Shown here: positions 1 to 10,011 of the stretch, piece after piece
How the letters are laid out: every line of letters starts with the position of its first letter
Numbering within the stretch: position 1 is the stretch's first letter
Assembly: GCA_943704525.1 (NCBI GenBank)
Contig: CALSCQ010002821.1
Span: 1 to 25,266 of the forward strand
Length of the DNA stretch: 25,266 nt
Direction of reading: 5' to 3'
DNA from: Pigoraptor vietnamica
Lineage: Eukaryota > Opisthokonta > Filasterea
Program-made: the position numbers and the translations under genes
Notes under the pieces: generated by a model
What the model saw: only the letters and a program-made list of their open reading frames with translations
Databases searched by the model: none
Told to the model about the DNA's origin: nothing

Positions 1-215
1 GGGGGGGGCGCCGCCTCCGAGGCGCAACGAAGGAGAGGTTCCTTCGCACGCCGCATCGCTCGTTCCTTCTCACACGCCGCGCTCTTGCTTGCCGTTTTGC
101 GCGTTCGCTGCGTTTGCCGCCCGCGTTTGTGCAATGCATGAAGATGGAATTTCCGAGAGCTCGGTGTGAGGGCGTGTGTGGGCAGAGAAAGCGTAGGGAC
201 GCACGACGGTAGTGC
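1..215. other. 3' flank of the DPH4-like gene, no gene seen
   Basis: The window opens with a run of eight G and then GC-rich sequence. It lies downstream of the minus-strand DPH4-like stop codon and probably contains that gene's 3' UTR. I see no conserved protein, RNA gene or clear poly(A) signal. The short open frame on the minus strand here is an out-of-frame continuation past the real stop. Confidence 0.4.
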
Positions 216-1203
216 CTATCGAACACGGATGCTCAGCGAGCAGTCGGAACAGCACACGTCCGAATAGCCCTCGGCGAGGTCCGCTTCAGTGACGATAAAT
301 GCGCCGCCACATCGGCACTCCATCGAGTAACTGTGGGCGTCTGTGTGCGCGGCGGGGGTTGATTAGAGGCACACGTAAGTGTACGTACACACTACCCGGG
401 ACGTTGCAACAGACGAATGGCGTGCATCGATGGCGCTTGTTTCCATGCGCACCTTCGTCATGGTCCATCTCATCGACTGTGATAGTCGCGTGCACGGGCG
501 CCCGCTGCTCGAGCCGGGCGTCTGTCGGCGAGGAGAGAAAGGTATGAGCACAAGGGCTCATTGGCCGTGAGTGCGCATTTGTCACTCATCGTGCAGGACA
601 CGAGGACACGAGGAACAGGAGGAGACACGAGGAGCAGCAAGACGAAGAAGTCATTCGGTTAAAACAAAATAGCAGAGAATGACCCACTCTTCAGCTGAGC
701 GTCGTACGCCGCGCGCGTCGCCGGGTCCTTGAGCACCGCCCACGCCGCTTGAAGTCTGTGGAAGTGCTCGCGGGATTGATCGCTCGCACAGTCGCTCTCG
801 GCGGCGTCAGCAGCGCCTGCGCCGGCCTTGTCGGGGTGGTGCTGCGAGATATTGAGTCGCGGCGTCACTTGCTGATGTAGCACAGTACACTCGCAACTAT
901 TACAGTCGTGTAAAAAGTAGCATACACTCGCAATGCACATTACGCACGCGCGCACACGCATAACGCACACAAACCGCGCGCACATGCACGCACACACAGA
1001 CACACATAGACCTTCACATACGCACACTCGCACCCTCACACGCACACGCAAACCCACATCACGCACATGCACGCACATGCACATGCACACGCACATGCAC
1101 ACGCACACGCAAACGCACATGCACACACACACATACAATACATGCACACACACACATACAATACATGCACACACACACACACACCACACACACACACACA
1201 CCA

Positions 1204-1234
<31 letters not shown>

Positions 1235-1339
1235 TACCTGCAGCAGCAATCGCTGGTACTGCCTCTTGACAGCCTCGTGCGACGCGGACATGTCCAGTCC
1301 AAGGACTTCGTAGTGCTCGTCTAATCTGCGCTCAACCAT
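216..1339 (-). CDS. DPH4: DPH4/DNAJC24-like J-domain protein with CSL zinc finger (diphthamide synthesis)
   Basis: Four exons in transcript order: 1238-1339, 688-841, 453-521, 216-340. The spliced product is 149 residues, the length of human DNAJC24. Residues 1-85 form a J domain with the HPD motif at 36-38, just after the first intron. The C-terminal part is a CSL-type (DPH) zinc finger with ligands C117, C119, C139 and C142 (CRCGG and CSDC). The family is an iron-binding J-protein that works with Dph3 in cytosolic synthesis of diphthamide on elongation factor 2. Intron 1 (842-1237) is an almost pure TG-rich tract on the sense strand that starts at the donor GTATGTGTG. It is a multiple of three and stop-free, so an unspliced frame runs through it. 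Splicing from LLLQ to HHPDK restores the J domain. The start is the only in-frame ATG ahead of the domain. The identity is strong because both domains and the total length match. Confidence 0.92.
930..1237. repeat. CA/TG microsatellite tract filling intron 1 of the DPH4-like gene
   Basis: About 300 bases of interrupted (CA)n on the plus strand, read as (TG)n by the minus-strand gene. The repeat begins inside the 5' splice site: the donor at 1232-1237 reads GTATGT and runs straight into TGTGTG. The His/Thr-rich and Cys/Val-rich open frames across it on both strands come from the repeat and are not genes. Confidence 0.95.
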
Positions 1340-1754
1340 TCTAAGTGAGAGTCATCAATATATTCCAGCCACCAAAATGTGCTTGAACTCGCCGCTTGTT
1401 CTCAAATTGCCGCCACGTGATGTCCAGACTCACCTCTTAGGTAACACCAGAAAGTGTCCGCCAGTGTACTGAACCGCCAGCTGGCCGGTCGGGCCAGTAC
1501 ATCCGGGACGCCGACAGTCACAGCGGAATATCACGGACTCATCTGATTGCTGCACTGCGTAGACAACAAATGAACGCCCACATTTTTACATTGTATTGCG
1601 CACATCATAGGAACAGTTAGAGCGGCCGACTGCAGGCCGAGTCCCCAGGCCCAGACTGACTGCCGGTTGTCGGTTTAGCAACGGTCTTGAGCCGGCTGCC
1701 GCACACAGAAAGCACGCCGGCGAGAAGCTCGAAGCACACTCGGCTGACAGTCGG
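1340..1754. other. Spacer between severin 3' end and DPH4-like 5' end
   Basis: The spacer between two minus-strand genes holds the severin 3' UTR and the promoter of the DPH4-like gene. An AT-rich patch, ATATATT on both strands, lies at about 1358-1364, some 20 bases upstream of the DPH4-like ATG. That is too close for a usual TATA box unless the leader is very short. The rest is rich in short words such as GCCGG and CAGTC. No coding potential was recognised. Confidence 0.4.
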
Positions 1755-4700
1755 TCAAAAGGACGACTCGAAGACCTCATTCTCCCCGCCCTCTCTGATG
1801 CAGGAAATGGGGAGGAACTTGGGGCGGTTGTTCTTGAAGAGGTAGTCCTGCGACGCGGCCAACGTTACTAGGTCATACAGCAAAGTAGACGCTTGCCACA
1901 GGCACATTCCGGCACTTTTACAGAAACGAGTGACGACAGACGGTTGAATGTCAGACCACGGACTGGCCGGCAACAGCCGTACCGTCCTGGGTCACTGGGA
2001 TCTGTCGCATACAGTAATCACTCACCGACGCGTAGCCAAGGCCCTTCTGGCTCTCCTGCTTCGATGCGCCTTTTCCAATCCTGCGGCACGCACGAGCGAT
2101 TAATGACTGCCCGAGATCTCGTTTGCATCATTCCAAAGTACGTTGAACACCGCAAAGTAACGGCAGCACTCGGCTCCGACAGTGACAGACATTAACAGAA
2201 CAGAACATGTCACTCCTTACCAGACGAACACCTCGAAGCCGGCGTCGTAGACGAACACGTCGTTGGTGTCGAGCGACTTGCGCGTGAAAGGCTTGATCTC
2301 GGAAAATTCGAGCGTCCCAGAGGCATCACTGAGCCGGAATAGGCGCTTTGCGGACGTCGCGGGCTGGTCGTCCGCACCACCTGCGACATATGCGAGAACA
2401 CTCTTCTTCAGCCGCGAAATTCATGTACTGACAGTCAATTACTCGGACTGTAGGTAAACGCCTGTACGCAAGTTGCATTCAGTTGGTATAGCCACAATAA
2501 ATATACTGTAATAGTTGCCCCCCCCCCCCCCCCCCTGGCTTGTCACTTTCAGCCGATATCTGAACGTACCCTCTTCGGCGGACTTCACGGGTCCTTCGCC
2601 ACCAATGGTCTTCCAGAAGGCCTCGAAATCCTTGTCGTTGTCGCCCTCCTCTGCAGCCGCCAACACAGTGGTCAGTGTGAGCAATACCGGCCGCGCAGTC
2701 TACTTCAGTTCAGTCGGCTATACAGTACTGAAGTAGCTAAATAAATCAGATCGGTCGGTGTCGACCGTCGCGCGGCCGGAGAATTCCAAAACAGTGCAGA
2801 GCTGCACGTCACAGTAGCCGTCCGCCACGGTGGCAGTAACAGAGAGTGCGTGACTGCTATTATCGGCCGGAACTGCCAGTGCAGCGATTCGACAGCCCAT
2901 CGACACGATTAGCCATGCACGGACGAACTGAACGGCAGAAGAGAATGTTGAACAGGCTTTGCGCACCCATGACATGGACAGTCGGGAGGCCCTTGCGCTC
3001 GTCATCGATAGCGCGGCAGAGCTCGGCCCCCTTCTGCCGCTCCTTGCCGCTCGACTTGCCGCCGTTCCACTGGTATATTTTCATGCCGGCATCAAGGATG
3101 AAGACGTCGCCGCTGTTGAGCGAGGCGCGCTCGAGGGCGACCTCGCGGACGAGAATTCTGCCGCAGCGGAGAGCACATTTCTGTCAATCGGCCGGGACGG
3201 TGCGAATTGCGCCGCAAGCAACGACTGGACGGAGACGCGACACCGTCCGGCTACCATAACAAGAACACCCACGTCTTCTTTCCCTTCAGCTGGAGGAGGC
3301 GGGGGCGGTACTCCTCGGGCTTGACCTTCTTGAAGCCAGACTCTATGCCGCCCTTCAGAATCTGGAGCTTGGGGAAGTACGAGAGGAACAGCTCCGACTC
3401 GTGGCCCTGGATCTGTGTGGCCATTCGACGGAGGCGTTCGTTAGTCAGTTTGTGCGCGTTGCAAACTTTCGACAAACAAAGTGTGTGTGCAAATGAGCGA
3501 CGTGACAGGACAGCAGCCAGCTATGCAGTCTAAGCGCACCTCGCGGTGCTGGACGGGCTCGCCGCCGAGGTGGTCGTCCAACTCGACCGTCTTGTAGGCG
3601 GCCGTTCCGTACTCGTCCTGCGTCGACTCATCGCCAATCCAAAAGTGGACGTCCCAGCTGAGCTTGTCGCTCTTGGGGTCCTTCTTGAACGTCTGCGGCG
3701 CAATTTCCACAAGCAAGCCGAGTTATCATGCCGCACGTCAGGTGAGGTCGCTCAAACGGCCCTCACATACAGCCGGGATCTAATTGAACGATCGACCATA
3801 CGGGCCGCCGGTAACAAATGTGGGTCGTCCGCATACTGTCCACGGAAAAACGCCGGAGAAGCACTAACGCCGGCTGGCAGTCCATGTCTTTGTGAACGAT
3901 AAAGTACTCACCCGCAGGACAATGTACGAGTCGCCTGTCGGAAAAAAAATTCAAATTCCACGGTCAGCCGCGTAAAACGTCAACAGCACTCGGCGTGCAG
4001 TGCCAGTGTGGGCCGGGCAACTGCCATGTTTACTGTTGGTTTTCACGTACCGCTAAAAAACTTGCCGTACTCCTCCTTGGGCCACGAGACGACGTTGAAC
4101 TTCTCGATGCGCCAGATCTCAAGGCCGACCTTCTTGCCGGCGTTCTTCCACGCGGGCTCCGAATTGGCAGCCTCGAGCTTGACCTTCTTCTCCCTGCGTG
4201 GCATGGCCGATCGCCCGTATTAATAAAGCGGCACGCTGGTGACAGAGCGCGTACAGTATCGGCTGCCAGTGAGTTAGTACGAGACGACATTGCCGCTGGC
4301 GTGTGCTGTTACAACATGTATCAACTTACAGGTCAGAGCCAAGAAGGGCAATGTTCGAGTCTGCAGATCACGTGCAGTGAGGGATAAGCGCGCTCAAAAG
4401 GTCAGTACAATCAACGAAGATCGCGCGCGCCAAAGCACAAGTCGGCGAGCAGTCTGACACGCTGGCGGGACGAAACTGACGCCAGTCACGGCAGAACGGC
4501 ACCACCGCCGAGTGCGCCCAACAAGTGTGTGAATAGCGAACAGCGACTGCAAAAGCCGCCGCTACGACTGAAGGACGGCCAGTCGCACACAAGGCAGCCA
4601 ACTGTTGACAGCGCTTCATGACGCACCGTTGATGTCAAACTGCAAGGAAATGTGGGGACGCAAATTAGTTCAGAGCGGCGCCTGCAGTGCGTGCGACACG

Positions 4701-4931
4701 GCAGTCCCGGCTGCCGGAGCGGCCATGCCACCGGCCGGCGGCAAATGAAACGGGCCGACACTGCCGCCCACATGGGACAGACAACAGACGGGCAGGGTTC
4801 AGAGCATAGCGGGTCGGCAGCCCGGCGGCCCGGCGCCGGCCTGGTCACGGCTCGGACTGCTGACTAACTCTGAGTGACGGCTCGGGACCACAGGTGCATC
4901 AGCCTGCACTGACCTTCTTCGCCTTGATCAT
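1755..4931 (-). CDS. sevA: Severin, gelsolin-family actin filament-severing protein
   Basis: Twelve exons in transcript order: 4914-4931, 4627-4639, 4330-4360, 4051-4193, 3912-3934, 3540-3692, 3273-3412, 2967-3157, 2570-2650, 2221-2380, 2026-2080, 1755-1847. All phases agree and the product is 366 residues; Dictyostelium severin is about 362. It has a short N-terminal tail and three gelsolin repeats at roughly 43-155, 160-262 and 270-366. Repeat 1 contains GLEIWRIE and the conserved [17 protein letters not shown] block with Ca2+- and actin-contacting acidic residues. Repeat 2 contains [13 protein letters not shown]. Repeat 3 contains [15 protein letters not shown] and ends in FESSF. Known family role: Ca2+-activated severing and barbed-end capping of cytosolic F-actin. 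Exons 1, 2, 3 and 5 are very small (18, 13, 31 and 23 nt); exons 2 and 3 are needed to rebuild the severin N-terminus. The gene is head-to-head with the lectin-like gene at 5602. Confidence 0.95.
2518..2535. repeat. C18 homopolymer in a severin intron
   Basis: Eighteen consecutive C on the plus strand, read as G18 by the minus-strand severin gene, about 35 bases inside the intron at 2381-2569. It is one of several long G/C homopolymers in introns of this window (see also 10791-10810 and 16303-16320). Confidence 0.97.
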
Positions 4932-5601
4932 TTTCACAGAGATCCGGCTGCGGGACGAGTGCTTTCAGAGTTCAGTCTTGCAGCGCCCGAAGTGGTGCTT
5001 GGTGAACGTATCATCAGGCAGCTCGCTTGAATTTGGTCGGCGGATCGGCAGTGTCAGTCGGTCCGGGTCACTGCAGGCGCGGCGGGGCACTCTCACTGCA
5101 GATAAGTACTGTGAGAAGGCGTTGCAGTTCAATGCTCCTGAATCACAGGCCACGTCGAACGCCGTCTGATTCCACGCGCAGTGCCCTGAGCTGAGCTGAG
5201 CTGAGCCGTGAACGGGACCGCCGCCGGACTGCATGCGCAGCCGTGTTTTGGTGTGGGAAAACGCGAAACAAGCCGTGTTTCGTTGAGCCAATAAGAAAGC
5301 GTTCCGAGATCTCGCCAAATACTGTGCCCTGACTTGGGTTGCGGGTGACCGCTTCTCACCCCACCACCAGCAGCCGTGTACCAGTTGCGGTTTGTGCCTT
5401 CTTCGGACAACCGGCAAACTGAATGCGGCAATGAATTGAGCCGATTCAGTTTTGACGTGCCAGTGACTGACCTCGTCCGCTCTGTCAGTGGCCCAACCTT
5501 TCGCGCAAATAGCCATAGAATATAAGTGCGTCGGCGCAGTCACTCCCTGATTCAGACTGCCGATTCGGTCCACCGACGGTAACTGACGACTCACTGAGGA
5601 G
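4932..5601. promoter_or_regulatory. Divergent promoter region between severin and the lectin-like gene
   Basis: This 670-bp spacer separates the severin ATG (minus) from the lectin-like ATG (plus), so it should hold both promoters. A TATA-like element, TATAAG at 5521-5526, lies about 76 bases upstream of the plus-strand ATG. Other structure: four tandem CTGAG units at 5186-5205, and an inverted repeat CGAAAC/GTTTCG at 5264-5269 and 5277-5282. No clear TATA box was found for severin. Open frames across it on both strands show no recognisable protein. Confidence 0.6.
5521..5526 (+). promoter_or_regulatory. TATA-like box of the lectin-like gene
   Basis: The sequence TATAAG follows an AT-rich GAA in otherwise GC-rich DNA, 76 bases before the ATG at 5602. 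The spacing resembles the TATA-like element about 70 bases upstream of the Hcp ATG at 17123-17131. The assignment rests on sequence and position only. Confidence 0.5.
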
Positions 5602-7766
5602 ATGGGCTGCCTTCAATCGACACCGGCGCCGTCGTACGGCAGCAGTGCGTCCACGGCGCCAAAGAAGCCGGACTATTGGGACGTGGTCGTTGACTCGGAA
5701 GGCCTTTCCGAGGTCAGTGGATGGCGGGCTCGGCCGCCTTCCGCCGGCGCGCGTGGCCTGACCATCACAGACTGACGGTAGTTGTTGTAACTTGAACAGT
5801 CGCGCTCCCTTCGGCGACGACCTCAACAGACACACTGACATAGCGACTGCACTGCAGGTGCGGGGTGGTGCCGGAGGTGACCCATTCTACGACGGCGCAC
5901 TCGGTGCTATTGTGCGCGTCGTGGTTCGCTGTGGCGATGCCATTGACGGCATCCGAAACTCGTGGGTGCGACGGCCGAGGGCGCACATCACGGCGGTAAG
6001 TGGCTCGGTCGGGCTTCTGCCGGCTGTGTGCGCGCGTGGTCAGGAGTCGTTCGTCGCTCTTACTTAATCGAATGTTTGTGCTCATTCAGTCACGCGCTTA
6101 CGATGCGAGTCTTTCTCTCCTCATTGTACTGTCAGCTTCGGTTCTTAGCCCGGCGGCGTGTGATACTGACACGGCTGTCTGTGTGCCGTTGACAGGGAAT
6201 GGTGGCGAGGAGATGACGTTCGAAGTTCCCGCTGGGGATGCCATTGTGCGCGTCGACATTCACTTCACGTTCAGCGTCATCAAGGGCCTCAAGTTTTTCA
6301 CGCGGAACGGCGTCGAGTCACCGCAGTTTGGCAAGACCGACGGCACGCTCACTACCGTCACGGGTAAGTGAAAGTGCTACGCTGTTCCCGGCGCTTATTG
6401 CCGCTCCTTTGTGTTTGCATTTTGCTGCATGCCGTGTGCGTTTCTATCAGACGGCCTCTGATCAGCAGTTGCGGCCTGCAGTGCCCACTGGCAGCACTGG
6501 CATTAGTGTTTAGCCGGCGAACAATGCAGCAGGGAATTCAGTTCAGTGCTCTCATTCGCCACCGTGTTTGTCGGCCGCAGGTGCGTGCCTTATTGGCATT
6601 GCCGGCACCGCGGGCGGTCTTCTGGACTCTGTCGCGTTTGTGTTTGAGGGCCTGAGCGGAGAGGACGGCGAGATCGCAAAGAAGCGGTTCGGTCGCAAGT
6701 CCGCAGCCGCTGCTGCGAAGGCATCGCAGCCCGCCCCGGCGGCAGTGTCTCAGCAGCCCGCTGCGCCAGCGCCGGCTGCCGTCGACCCCGCTCAAAAGGT
6801 ATGGGCTCTTCAGTTCTGACACTTCGCGACCAGTCACATGGCGTCGGCTGTTACAATGTCGCCAGTGTAGTGTGAGCAGATGTGCGGCGAGCCACTAGTC
6901 TTTCGGTCCGGGCATGTGCTGAAAGAGAGGCAACTGAACACTCGCATTGCAACGCGTGCAGGCTGCCGAGGAGCAGGCTCGTGCGCGTGCCGAAGTGCTC
7001 CAGAAGCGGCCGCCCGGTTCATACGTTGCGTACACCAACTACTACAACCTGTTTCTCTCTGCGCGTCCCGGCGGCGCACTGGGCTTGTCGGAGCGATGCG
7101 GGCCTGCCGAGACTTTCCATCTCGAGCGCGCGGGTTCGAATCGCATCACGATCAAGACGCACGAGGGCACGTACGTCGGACGCGTGGGGGACTCTGTCGG
7201 CCACGGCCCAACGCCGTTTTTGTGGAACGAGATTTCGGACATTCGCGACGGCGAGGACAGCGAGATGACCGACGAGATCCTCGCAGGTGCCGGTCAGGAC
7301 TGCTTCCGCGTGCAGCTGCTGTCGCCGGAGGGGCACTACCTCGGCGCCGACCAGCTGGTGGGTCAGCTGAACACTGCATGCCCAACCGCCAGTGACGTGT
7401 GCGGCGATTCAGTTGCCCGTCAGTTGCAGTCGTGTTTTTGCATACTGTTTGTCTGTATATCTGTACAGTAAGTACGTCCGTCGGTCGCTCGTTTGCGTAC
7501 TTCTACATTCTTTTACCGTGCGTTTGCCTTGTGCGATTTTACCGTGCCTTTTCCTTGTGCGATTTTACCGTGCGTTTGCCTTGTGCGATGGCTCATGGTG
7601 TGCATGCAAACAGGGTTCCGTCTACCTCAACGACACGAGCACGGCCTACGAGATCTTCAACCGCGTCGATGCACTCAAGGTGGACAATTCCGCCATCAGC
7701 ATCAACGACATTCTGGGCGCCGTCGTCCAGCTTGCCAAGGACCACGCTGCGAAGCAGTCTCAGTGA
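5602..7766 (+). CDS. Predicted lipid-anchored protein with jacalin-like lectin domain and C-terminal beta-trefoil-like domain
   Basis: Six exons: 5602-5712, 5858-5999, 6196-6363, 6581-6798, 6962-7357, 7614-7766, giving about 395 residues. The start MGCLQS has Gly2 and Cys3, the pattern of N-myristoylation plus palmitoylation, so a cytosolic membrane-anchored protein is inferred. Residues about 38-160 resemble a jacalin-type lectin: GGAGGDPFYDG, then GDAIDGIRNSW, then LIGIAGTAGGLLDSVAF. Residues about 165-225 are a low-complexity Ala/Pro/Lys linker followed by a charged Glu/Arg helix. Residues 226-365 contain repeats such as YYNLFLSARPGG, HEGTYVGR and EGHYLGADQ, typical of a beta-trefoil (fascin-like) fold. 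The fold is inferred and the ligand unknown. The exon 2 donor is uncertain: the better site GTAAGT at 5996 breaks phase with the only good acceptor at 6195, while GT at 6000 keeps it. There is a TATA-like box at 5521 and a likely poly(A) signal at 7847. Confidence 0.82.
7511..7588 (+). repeat. 26-bp tandem repeat, three copies, in the last intron of the lectin-like gene
   Basis: Three adjacent 26-base units (7511-7536, 7537-7562, 7563-7588), each starting TTTTACCGTG and ending CTTGTGCGA. Units 1 and 3 are identical and unit 2 differs slightly. The array ends about 25 bases before the 3' splice site at 7613. Confidence 0.95.
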
Positions 7767-8336
7767 CCTGCGGCAGTGATCGGCGAATACTGAGCCCGGC
7801 GGCCGAGCACACGCCTCGACGTCGCCGGTGTAATCCCGATTTGGACATTAAAGCACATTGATGTTGACTCTTTGTGCCTTTTTGTTGCTTTGGCGAGGTT
7901 GTCTTGAATTAGAGGGGTGCTCAGTTGCTATTCGGATCAGATCCTGGCCTTCGGCGGGCAGTCTGTGTGCCGGGGGCAGTTCGGCCAGTTTCACCGAAAT
8001 CGTTCGGGACGGCCGGCCGTTGTCCTCAGGGATTAGTGACGAAGACAAGCAAGAGCCCACCCATACGATCCGATCGGGGGCGTGCAACACGGACACATTT
8101 TATATGTCAATGGTAGCGCGCGCCGGCCGGGCACGGCGGCCGAGTCAGTCCCTGGTAACCGCTGGTGTCCAGATGGGTAACCATCCATCAAGACAGCCAG
8201 CTGACGTGGCTATGCCGAGGTGTGGCTGCGGTTAGACATCGCACTCTCCACTTCTTTTACGCTCACATGCACTGCGCACACATGAGCTACACGTGCATGC
8301 GTCGCTAACTCCGACAAGCTGTGCTGTACATGACGC
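7767..8336. other. Spacer between the lectin-like and O-acetyltransferase genes
   Basis: This 570-bp spacer begins with the lectin-like gene's 3' UTR, which carries ATTAAA at 7847-7852, 81 bases after the stop and the likely poly(A) signal. The rest should contain the promoter of the acetyltransferase gene. An open frame on the plus strand at 7858-8235 starts with a hydrophobic stretch, but its body resembles no family and it lies on the poly(A) site. I do not call it a gene. Confidence 0.45.
7847..7852 (+). terminator. Likely poly(A) signal of the lectin-like gene
   Basis: ATTAAA, a common variant of AATAAA, 81 bases after the stop codon at 7764-7766. The downstream sequence turns GT/T-rich, as expected for a cleavage site. 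Confidence 0.5.
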
Positions 8337-8996
8337 ATGATGTCAGTGAAGATCACCAACGGGCGCACGGGCGTCACTCTCTCGTGGGAGTGCCATGTGA
8401 TCGGCGAGGACTTCCTCCGAACGAACTATCCGGGGTGCCGTACGGACGTCCTGACACGAAGCGATGGCGCCGTGGGTGCTTGTTCTGCGAAGTGTTGTGC
8501 TTCTGTTTATGTATTGTGAGCGCGTCACTGTCAGTTTGGTCGCTAGTCAGTCTGTCGGCTGTTGATGCGTATGGCTTCTCGACACAGATTATCTCTCCTG
8601 AAAGATCAGAGAAGCTCACGTTTCGGCTGGACGTTGGCGCAAGTTATGTTGTGCCACCGGTCGATGATGGAGAGAAGTGTGAGTGTCAAGATTGTTGTGT
8701 GTGTGCGTGTGTGCATGTGTGTGTGCGTGCGTGCAGTGCTTGTGTGCATGCGTGCAATGTGTGTGTGCATGCGTGCAGTCGCGTGTGTGCACAGTGTGTG
8801 TCGCCTTCCGTAACTGTCATGACCCAAATACCAACGAAGTTTGATTATCCATAGCAGCGAGCTCGTCCGATTGGCAGCGCGCCCCTGACGTGAGCCCCTA
8901 CTTGCACTCGACGGAGGATGGGCTGCGTGCGTTGCAAACAGTGTCCACAGAGCGTGCCAAGATGATTGCGGTGAGCGCGGATTGAACGACTTGTGC

Positions 8997-9072
<76 letters not shown>

Positions 9073-10011
9073 TGGGTTGTGGGTGTCATAACCCATCGCG
9101 TTGGAAGGCGTACTGTGAAGGACTTGTCCTCGTGCTCGTCGTGAACATTCCCCCTTGTTGCGCTGTCCGCCACTCTCTAAGCTCGTAATCGTTAACATTT
9201 TGTTTCAGGGAGAGCCGTACATGGCATGGGAGCCTGCGCTGGTCGCCGAGCGGCGTCGCGCGCGCTTCTTCGTGCACGCGTTCAACTCGTGTCTGGAGGA
9301 GGCGACGCGGCAGAGCATCATCGCACGCCTGTTCGGCCGTTGCGGAAAGAACGTCTACGTCGAACCCCCCTTCAGCTGCGACTACGGTGTGTTGTGAACA
9401 TGCTGTGCTGTGGCGGCATCCAACCTGCTCGTACTCGCGCGCCACTCTTGTCCTTCTTATGGCCCATTCATCCGCACCGTTTCACCCACCACTTTGTCGC
9501 GCATGTGACGCCGTCTTGCTTGTCTCCCTTCGATGTCGCCACAGGCACGCTCATCAGCGTCGGCGACAACACGTACTTCAACTTCGGCGCCGTCATTCTC
9601 GATTGCAACGCCGTGACAATCGGCCGCAACTGCAAATTTGGGCCGGGGGTGCACATTTACGCCGCAGCCCACCCTACGGACGCCGCCGAGCGCGACAGGC
9701 TGGTCGAGTTCTCGCGGCCGGTGACAATAGGCGATTCGGTGAGCGGGTCATGCATGTGTACACAAACGGGCGTGCGCACACGCAAGTGCATGCACGCACG
9801 CGCACGCACGCGTTTATTGCTGGTCCAGTGCTAACTTCACGATTGCGTGCAGTGCTGGATTGGCGGCTCCACCGTCATCCTCCCTGGCGTCACTATCGGC
9901 GATCGCGTGACCATCGGCGCAGGCAGCGTGGTCGTGCGCTCGATACCCTCCGACACGGTCGCGGTGGGCAACCCCGCACGTGTTGTCAAGCACCTCAAGG
10001 CGCCGGTATAG
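8337..10011 (+). CDS. Maltose/galactoside-type O-acetyltransferase (left-handed beta-helix) with N-terminal extension
   Basis: Proposed exons: 8337-8475, 8547-8678, 8858-8970, 9209-9386, 9545-9738, 9853-10011 (about 304 residues). The last four exons are secure. Residues about 115-175 match the small N-terminal domain of maltose/galactoside acetyltransferases (ERAKMIAGEPY, then [11 protein letters not shown] and FNSCLEEAT). Residues 188-300 form hexapeptide repeats of a left-handed beta-helix ([37 protein letters not shown]), ending in the usual GNPARVVK. His230 in IYAAAHPTD is the expected catalytic base. The family uses acetyl-CoA to acetylate sugars; the acceptor here is unknown. The first about 90 residues are unlike bacterial relatives and I recognise no domain in them. 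The exon 1/2 junction is ambiguous, with several phase-compatible GT/AG choices. The second-to-third exon junction (GTGAGT at 8679, CAG at 8855-8857) keeps frame, which supports the extension belonging to this gene. Confidence 0.82.
8686..8800 (+). repeat. TG-rich degenerate repeat in an acetyltransferase intron
   Basis: Interrupted TG/CATGCG repeats occupy most of the intron at 8679-8857, starting within about 15 bases of the donor GTGAGT. Apparent Cys/Val-rich open frames here are repeat artefacts. Confidence 0.9.
9001..9071 (+). repeat. (GT)35 pure microsatellite in an acetyltransferase intron
   Basis: Thirty-five uninterrupted GT units in the intron 8971-9208, beginning about 30 bases after the donor. 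The tract is pure enough to be length-polymorphic between isolates. Confidence 0.98.

Noticed and set aside
659-1339. Continuous 226-codon minus-strand frame as a single-exon J-protein
   Set aside because: Its middle is translated TG repeat. Splicing at GTATGT and CAG joins LLLQ to HHPDK and restores a normal J domain, and two further exons carry the zinc finger.
7100-7160. Possible tRNA because of a GGTTCGAATC B-box-like sequence near 7132-7142
   Set aside because: It lies inside a conserved coding exon of the lectin-like gene and no cloverleaf or A box is placed around it.
7858-8235. Plus-strand open frame with a signal-peptide-like start
   Set aside because: It starts six bases after the likely poly(A) signal of the upstream gene, has no recognisable domain, and biased GC content makes open frames of this length common here.
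8845-9198. His/Thr-repeat proteins encoded by CA tracts (also at 933-1313, 11237-11875 and others)
   Set aside because: Artefacts of translating dinucleotide repeats. The tracts lie in introns of well-defined genes.
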